From Nematostella vectensis (lineage: Eukaryota > Cnidaria > Anthozoa > Actiniaria > Edwardsiidae): 64,000 nt of DNA. Both the position numbers and the translations under genes were made by a program. The stretch spans positions 3,782,001-3,846,000 of the forward strand of contig NC_064038.1 in NCBI RefSeq assembly GCF_932526225.1. The letters are read 5' to 3'. The notes beneath the pieces are model-generated. The model searched no databases, was not told where the DNA came from, and worked only from the letters and a program-made list of their open reading frames with translations. Of this stretch, positions 56,978 to 64,000 are shown one piece after another. Within the stretch, counting starts at the first letter, position 1. Every line of letters begins with the position of its first letter.

Positions 56978-58430
56978 CTTTTAAGATTTCTGTGTAGTTA
57001 TTTGTTTTTTCGGGCTATGGATTCGCTTTGATGTTTGAGTCCTTGAGTGTGCGTCTTCTGGTTCGTTGTTATATCACATCCTAATCACCTGAAAATATTT
57101 AGAATATTTCAATTGTATGCGAGCAACAACCATGACAACAATTTTCTGTCAATCATTTGTGACGTTTTCTTTGGCGTCAGAAATTTGCGTCGAACATTTG
57201 TGTCACCGTTTCTTACTGTCATTTTTTCCATGTCAGCCTTTTGCCTTTACTCAATGTAAGAAAAATGGTACGCCGCCGTGTGTATTCGATGTCATGCGTT
57301 CATAGCGACTCAAATGTTCCACTTCTCTATGTGAGAAAAAAAAGAAACGGAACAAAATACCCAGTTGTTCTATCACCAAAAATCAATTAAATACGTTTGA
57401 ATAAACTTGTGTACGGAAATTGTTGATCTATTAAGGTTGATTGATTAGGTTTTATTGTACTTTTCCTTGCACATGAAGAGATGGACAATTTCAAATCTAT
57501 TTGTTGTGTAAATTGTGTAATTAAAAAACCATAACGGAAGTTGTTGAATAAGACAGTTCTTCATAGAAGTGTTTTTTTTTCTTGGTAATTTCCTATCGAC
57601 ATAGTAGTTGTTTACAAGCAAAACGGTCCGTGAACTCTTCTTTTTCAATTTAATTTGGAATTTTTCGTCATCAGTAAAGAAAACAAAACGCAGGAAAGAC
57701 ACCCAAACATAACCCGACACCAGCTTTCGTTACATTGTGGCTCACAACTCCCTGATTGTGGTAAAACTTTAGATCCCAGGTAAACAATTTTGATTAGATT
57801 TTGTTTTTCCCTTTTTATTCCTTCTATAGACAGTTGCATTTAATGAATGCTGGGCCGACGTGTAAGTAAATCTCTTTCCTGCCGTAATCTGTTTCCCACT
57901 GACCGTAGGGTATATTTCCTACCGATTAACACGTTCACGAACCACTTGGGGGTGCAAGGTATTTTTTTAAAACAATGATAGAATGAATACGAAGAAACCT
58001 AAAAATAGTAGAACACGTTTGAAAAACGGGTAATAATTAACCGGGATAACAAGTTTTGCAAACAAAATTGGTAATGCTTACTGAGACGCAGGCCAAAGCG
58101 CTGCAAAGCTTGAATAGATAGATATAAAGATAAGATAACTTTATCATTCCGCCAGAGGTATCTCAAGAATCTAAATATATTACAATATCATTAATTTAGT
58201 ATCATTAATTTGTGAAAACCATATAAATGCATTAATAAAAAAGATTGATAAGTTAATAATAAAAAAAATGATATATCAATATATATATTATTCTCTCAAA
58301 CGCCATCAACCACATTACTGTCTATTTTCAAGAAAATTTATGTAGTCTGTTTGGCTTAGAATTCTATTCGTGGGAGGGATACCTGTAAGCAGAACATACA
58401 TTAACGCAAATTAGAACATATTCGTGATCA
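56978..58430. other. Spacer downstream of the GPCR promoter
   Basis: AT-rich DNA with poly-A/T runs and no recognisable exon, RNA gene or element. The GPCR promoter should lie just right of 56977. Confidence 0.4.
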
Positions 58431-58439
58431 CAGTTATAT

Positions 58440-60845
58440 GAGTTATAGAGTTCATCGAGGAATGAACCCTCCCCCTCCCCCCTAGAGCCATTGAGCGATG
58501 ACCCGAGCCCCCCCCCCCCCCCCCCGTACGACCATTGAGAAATGAACCCTCCCCCCCTCCCCCCCTAGAGCCATTGAGCAATGGCCCGAGCCCCCCCGTA
58601 CGACCATTGAGAAATGAACCCTCCCCCCCCTCCCCCCCCGCATCCCCCCCCTTCAGCCATTGAGCGAATATGCCCAAAACAGCCAGCCGACACCGTCGGG
58701 CCTTTGCACTTTCAAATCTCAGGAACAGAAATAACAACAGCAATAGACAAATTAAAATCGGGAAAGGCCCCGGGTGCAGACAATGTTTTAAATGAAGTCC
58801 TAAAATGCGGTAAGGAGGCATTGAAAAATCCACTAAGAATTTTATTTGATAGGATATTAGCAAGGGGGGTATACCCGTCTATATGGAGCTATGGTCTAAT
58901 TGTGCCAATTTACAAGAAAGACGATCTCTCTACGCCTGAGAATTACAGAGGCATAACTTTCAGCCACAGGGAAAGTTTTGAACGCGATCCTGAACAAAAG
59001 ATTATGCAGTTTTTTGGTGGATAAAGGCATACATAAACCAGAACAATGTGGTTTTAGGAAAAAACACGGGACCGTACATAGCATTTTTGAAATGTAAACT
59101 TTAATTGATAAATATGTGAATTCCAAAAGGGGTACTATGCTTTCTGCGTGCTATGTCGGTTTCAGAAAAGCATTTGGACAGTGTACTCAGAACTAAACTT
59201 TTCAAAAGACTGGAATTGGTAGGAATAACAGGTCGTTCCCTTAAAAAAAGCTAACTTCAATGTATGCAAATGATAAATCCTCAGTAAAATTAGACAGTTT
59301 TTTTGACGCCGGTATTCAGATGTTACACAGGAGTGAAACAGGGGTGCATGATTTCGCCAACTCTATTCAACTTCTACCAAAGTAGCCTGCCAGAAAAACT
59401 CAACGCTAGGAATCGTGATGACTGTGAGATACACAATAAGACCTTAACATGCATGCTATACGCGGATGATCTGGTAATGTGCTCAAGATCAGCAAAAGGG
59501 TTACAAGGCTACCTTGATGTCCTAGGTGACTTTTGCGACAAGAGTGAGCTTTCCGGTTAACCTAGACAAAACCAAAGTACTGATATTTAATAATTGCGGG
59601 AAAATAAAAAAATAATTACATATTTCGTTATAAACGAGTAATCTAATTGAAAATGTGAAATCATATAAATATCTGGGCGCTCATTTCAGCGCATTCGGAG
59701 ATTTTAGCTTAGCCAAACAAGAAATAAAACAAGCAGCCCTTAAGGTGCTTTATCAAATGAGAAACGAAATGGGCAACCATTTTGAAACCCCTGTACCCCT
59801 AACACTAATTATTTGACGCCTTAATATCGCCAAATCTTCTTTACTCCAGTGAGATTTGGGGGAAAGACTGCAAAGACAAGGTAGATAAAGACCTCATCGA
59901 GGTAGTGCACACAAAATTTATTAGATGGCTTCTGGAGGTAAATAAATATTGCAGCTCAAATGCGTGCCGGAGGTGGGAAGATTTCCACTGCGAACCCAGG
60001 CTAAATGAAGAGCATTGAAATATTGGAGGTCTTTAAGAAATTGAGACCAAAATAAACTTTCCAATAAAGCGTTGCGTGACACGTTATGACGTGAAAAGAA
60101 AGAATTCTGGACAAACAAAATTAAACATATTTTAAATCAGGTTCGGTATAGGAGAAATATGGTAAACCCCACTCGACGCAGAAATACCAATAAATCTCAT
60201 AAGACAGAGACTGACAGATAGAACAACAAATCTGGCTGAATAAAATTTATAACCATAAAAGGGAAGACCCTCGACATAAAAACAAATTGAGAACATTTAT
60301 CTCTCCCAAGTTAAAAATGTTAATCACAGAATTGCCCTAACAAAGCTTAGACTAAGCAACCACAAACAAGCTATTGAAACTGGACGTCACACATAACCGT
60401 ACACTCCCCCTGAACAAAATGTGCCCGATATGCTTGGTCGTAGTCGAGGACGAGGAACACTTTATGAGGGAACAAATGTATAGGGTTTTTCAATCCGCAA
60501 CAAAACAGAATCTAAAAGCAATGCCTACTTGTGATAAGTTTGAAACAGGAGAGTGCAACCAAAAAAGAAATAGCTCAATTTGTAATAACAAAGCAGCAAA
60601 AATAAAAAAAGCGTTTTTTAATTGGAATTATATAATGACATCGCTACAAAGTACGATGATAGAGAATTTATTTTAAATAGGAAAATAATTGAAAAAAATG
60701 AGCAATGACCCCTATACATTGAGTAATAACTCGAGCCCCCCCTCCCCTACAGCCATTGAACAATGACCCGAGACCCCCCAGAGCCATTGAGCAAAGACCC
60801 GAGCCCTCCCCCCCTCCCCCATTGAGCAATGACTCGGGACTCACA
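58440..60845. repeat. CCATTGAG/CCCGAGCCCCC minisatellite split by a LINE
   Basis: Units such as GAGCCATTGAGCAATGACCC plus GAGCCCCCCC, mixed with ACCATTGAGAAATGAACCCTCC, lie at about 58455-58672 and again at about 60710-60840. Between them is a LINE of about 2 kb, so the mobile element landed inside the array. Confidence 0.85.
58673..60690 (+). pseudogene. Decayed non-LTR retrotransposon reverse transcriptase
   Basis: Plus strand, many frame changes. Reverse transcriptase blocks in order: KLKSGKAPGADNVLNEVLK near 58750, GLIVPIYKKDDLSTPENYRGI near 58890-58955, CGFRKKHGT near 59050, CYTGVKQGCMISPTLFNFY near 59320, and LYADDLVMCSRS near 59455. A CPICLVVVEDEEHF motif near 60420 resembles the zinc-finger-like C-terminal segment seen in some LINE families. 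There is no endonuclease; the 5' end is missing. Stop codons and shifts are scattered throughout, so this copy is older than the one in GLD-2 and of another family. Confidence 0.8.
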
Positions 60846-62775
60846 ACCTTGTCCTAAATCAGCCTTGACGAAACCTATCAAGTCCTGGATCAGCCTTGAC
60901 GTAACCTGACACGTCCTGGATCAGCCTTGAAGTAACTGACAAGTCCTGGATCAACCTTTACGTAACCTTATCAAGTTCTGGACCAGCCCTAACGTAACCT
61001 AACAAGTTCGGGATCAGCCTTGACGTAATTTATCAAGTCCTGAATCAGCCTTGACGAAACCTATCAAGTCCTGGATCAGCCTTGACGAAACCTATCAAGT
61101 CCTGAATCAGCCTTGACGAAACCTATCAAGTCCTGGATCAGCCTTGACGAAACCTATCAAGTCCTGGATCAGCCTTGACGTAATTTATCATGTCCTGGAT
61201 CAGCCTTGACGAAACCTATCAAGTCCTGGATCAGCCTTGACGAAACCTATCAAGTCCTGAATCAGCCTTGACGTAACCTGACAAGTCCTGAATCAGCCTT
61301 GACGAAACCTATCAAGTCCTGGATCAACCTTGACGTAATTTATTAAGTCCTGGATCAGCCTTGACGTAAACTGACAAGTCCTGGATCAGCCTTGACGTAA
61401 CCTGACAAGTCCTGGACCAGCCTTGACGTAACCTAACAAGTCCTGAATCAGCCTTAACGTAACCAGTCCTGGATCAGCCTTAACGTAACCAGTCCTGGAT
61501 CAGCCTTGACGTAACCTGACAAGTCCTGGATCAGCCTTGACGTAGTTTATCAAGTCCTGAATCAGCCTTGACGTAACCTGACAAGTCCTGGATCAGCCTT
61601 GAGGTAACCTGACAAGTCCTGGATCAGCCTTGACGAAACCTATCAAGTCCTGGATCAGCCTTGACGAAACCTATCAAGTCCTGAATCAGCCTTGACGTAA
61701 CCTGACAAGTCCTGAATCAGCCTTGACGTAACTTGACAAGTCCTGGACCAGCCTTGACGTAATTTATCAAGTCCTGGATCAGCCTTGACGTAAACTGACA
61801 AGTCCTGGATCAGCCTTGACGTAACCTATCATGTCCTGGATCAGCCTTGACGAAACCTATCAAGTCCTGGATCAGCCTTGACGTAATTTATCATGTCCTG
61901 GATCAGCCTTGACGAAACCTATCAAGTCCTGAATCAGCCTTGACGTAATTTATCATGTCCTGGATCAGCCTTGACGAAACCTATTAAGTCCTGAATCAGC
62001 CTTGACGTAATTTATCAAGTCCTGGATCAACCTTGACGTAACCTGACAAGTCCTGAATCAGCCTTGACGTAATTTATCAAGTCCTGGATCAGCCTTAACG
62101 TAACGTAACCAGTCCTGGATCAGCCTTAACGTAACCTGACAAGTCCTGGATCAGCCTTGACGTAACCTGACATGTCCTGGATCAACCTTGACGTAACCTG
62201 ACAAGTCCTGGACCAGCCTTGACGTAACCTAACAAGTCCTGAATCAGCCTTAACGTAACCAGTCCTGGATCAGCCTTAACGTAACCAGTCCTGGATCAGC
62301 CTTGACGTAACCTGACAAGTCCTGGATCAGCCTTGAGGTAACCTGACAAGTCCTGGATCAGCCTTGACGTAATTTATTAAGTCCTGGATCAGCCTTGACG
62401 TAGTTTATCAAGTCCTGAATCAGCCTTGACGTAACCTGACAAGTCCTGGACCAGCCTTGACGTAACCTGACAAGTCCTGGATCAGCCTTGACGTAATTTA
62501 TTAAGTCCTGGATCAGCCTTGACGTAGTTTATCAAGTCCTGAATCAGCCTTGACGTAACCTGACAAGTCCTGGATCAGCCTTGACGTAACCTATCAAGTC
62601 ATTGATCAGCCTTGAGGTAACTTATCAAGTTTTGGATCAGCCTTGACGTAACCTGACAAGTCTTGAATCAGCCTTGACGTAACTTGACAAGTACTGGATT
62701 AGCCTTGACGTAACCTGACAAGTACTGGATTAGCCTTGACGTAACCTGACAAGTACAGGATTAGCCTTACCAAAT
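60846..62775. repeat. 31-bp satellite, about 62 copies
   Basis: The unit is CAGCCTTGACGTAACCTGAC plus AAGTCCTGGAT (31 bp). Variants are GACGAAACCTATC, GACGTAATTTATC and a shortened 24-bp form lacking CTGACAA (near 61455-61490 and 62255-62290). The variants occur in repeated blocks, for example 61440-61600 against 62225-62345, showing higher-order duplication. Confidence 0.96.
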
Positions 62776-64000
62776 CACCTTTTTTATCAATTATTGTGTT
62801 GTCAGTCCTGAGCAGCCTCTCCTGAGCTGCTAAGCAGCGACGACGCAGCAAAGATTACACAAAAACGCGGAAAAAAACGATGGAAAATTCAAGGGCTATT
62901 CTGTGTTCCCCGGAAGCGCGCGCCAAAAATAAGTCTGCCTTAGAGTTCAAAGATAGTCGGGTTAAAAGCGTGAGCATTGCGTCCTCGCCAGACCTTGATG
63001 GTAGTGTATCCACGTCGTGCTTTGAAGAAAAACAGTTGAAATAAAAAAGAGTGTATTGCACATCTTACTCTTTGAATTGTTTTATTTTTCTGAAAAATTG
63101 CACGACGTTTACATTCGCATGAATGCAAACGCGAAAAGAACGTCACGAAAGAAGAACGGCGTTTTTCAGAAGGCCTAAACCTCTAGACTTGCAAAGCGAT
63201 TCAAAATGCAGATGTCTGTTTAAGAGGATCAAACATATAAAATCTATTATTGTTATCAGTAAGCAAATAAAAATCTCAAGAAGGCACAAATATATAAAGA
63301 ATAATGGTAAACAAGAACATAAATAATTTGCGCCTAAAAATTGAAAATAATAGTAAAATGGTTAACTTATGGCTAAATCAGATTCACTAGGTTCGGCTGT
63401 CCTCCATTTGCTGAGAAAAACTAAATCAGATAATCAAAATGAAAATTCAGATGTCATTCTAGTCGCCAAATCTCAACTTTGAAAAATAAATATAATACAT
63501 ATAATTTTGTTAATATACCCGAAAGGCTCTGTTACTACGGTTAAGCATTGTCATCGGTATCTATTAAACTGGATGTTAAAATAAGGAAATGTCATGTTTG
63601 ATCGACATGAGCTTTCATTCCTTTTTATTATTTGAACTTCACGTTGTCTGTAGCCTTGTTGCTGCCATCGATGAGAAATTGTAATTATTTTTGTATGCTC
63701 CTATAAAAAGGTTAAAAAAGACTTAATTAATCAAGAACATGTCTGGTAAAATGCCGTCTTAGCGGACGATTTTCGAGCCACTAACAAATTGACGTCATCC
63801 ATACCTTTTTGTTTTGTTTTAGAATATAACGCAGCTGATTTATCACAATTCAACAAATTGCGGGTGATGGTTCAATTGAAACAATAATCCGAATAATAAA
63901 TGTTTTAGCCAAGTAAAAATCTCTTCGAAATTCTTACTTTTTACGTATATTTTCATTATTTCTTAATGAACACAAACAGTCATTTTTAGATTCAAAATAG
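62776..64000. other. Right-edge spacer
   Basis: AT-rich sequence to the window end. Apart from the small open frame at 62880 nothing could be supported. Confidence 0.4.
62880..63044 (+). CDS. Candidate small ORF, 54 aa, strong start context
   Basis: The frame begins ATG in the context AACGATGG, with A at -3 and G at +4. It contains a Ser-rich acidic stretch (SVSIASSPDLDGSVSTSC) and ends TAA inside an AATAAA poly(A)-type signal at 63040. Local base composition is richer in GC than the flanks. There is no recognisable domain. It might instead be the last exon of a gene lying to the left behind the satellite, or chance. Confidence 0.25.
   Translation: MENSRAILCSPEARAKNKSALEFKDSRVKSVSIASSPDLDGSVSTSCFEEKQLK

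Noticed and set aside
60846..62775. CRISPR-like regular repeats
   Set aside because: The units are contiguous with no unique spacers, in an animal genome; this is a satellite.
60846..62775. Hammerhead-like words (TTGACGAAAC) in the 31-bp satellite
   Set aside because: No CTGANGA core with a paired stem II precedes the GAAA; chance similarity.

Overview
The window is metazoan nuclear DNA. Genes have many short exons with GT-AG introns, and the protein families are animal ones: an astacin protease with a ShK domain, an LDLa/mucin/CUB secreted protein, PHM, GLD-2, FARS2 and a class A GPCR. The astacin-ShK architecture, intron style, AT-rich spacers, abundant minisatellites and small transposons suggest an anthozoan cnidarian, probably a sea anemone of the Nematostella type. 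The species is inferred, not proven.

Layout. (1) 1-3781, minus: 5' part of an unconventional myosin motor (five coding exons; the rest lies off the left edge). It is divergent from (2) 4874-8561, plus: an intact eight-exon astacin metalloprotease ending in a ShK domain, 290 aa. (3) 9636-18946, minus: a ten-exon secreted protein with signal peptide, five LDLa modules, a 250-aa Ser/Thr-rich mucin segment and one CUB domain, 595 aa. (4) 18947-23804: gene-poor spacer with a foldback element. (5) 23805-27187, minus: mitochondrial phenylalanyl-tRNA synthetase, 442 aa. (6) 28980-40628, minus: GLD-2-type cytoplasmic poly(A) polymerase; one intron carries a LINE lying between 15-bp inverted repeats and another carries 2.7 kb of minisatellite. 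(7) 43283-51398, minus: peptidylglycine alpha-hydroxylating monooxygenase (PHM), with every copper ligand present but a one-base phase conflict at one splice junction. (8) 52.3-55.7 kb: a 32-bp satellite. (9) 55823-56977, minus: a single-exon class A GPCR. (10) 58.4-62.8 kb: a decayed LINE inside a GC-rich minisatellite, then a 31-bp satellite.

Two results stand out. First, many of the intronic tandem arrays are anchored on splice junctions. The repeat unit is the last bases of an exon plus its own GT donor (myosin exon 3, LDLa exon 2, GLD-2 exon 12, PHM exons 3 and 5) or an exon start with its acceptor (LDLa exon 5). Dozens of decoy splice sites therefore sit just inside these introns. Second, an LDLa-gene intron contains, on the minus strand at 16855-16911, a complete type I hammerhead self-cleaving ribozyme with a four-base-pair stem III. 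It lies downstream of a tRNA-like segment, as expected of a retrozyme or SINE-like mobile RNA.

The genes do not form one pathway. Two are housekeeping (FARS2, GLD-2), two are secretory or extracellular (LDLa-CUB protein, astacin-ShK) and two concern peptide signalling (PHM, which begins alpha-amidation of neuropeptides, and an orphan GPCR). All exon models were built by hand from splice signals, phase and family resemblance.
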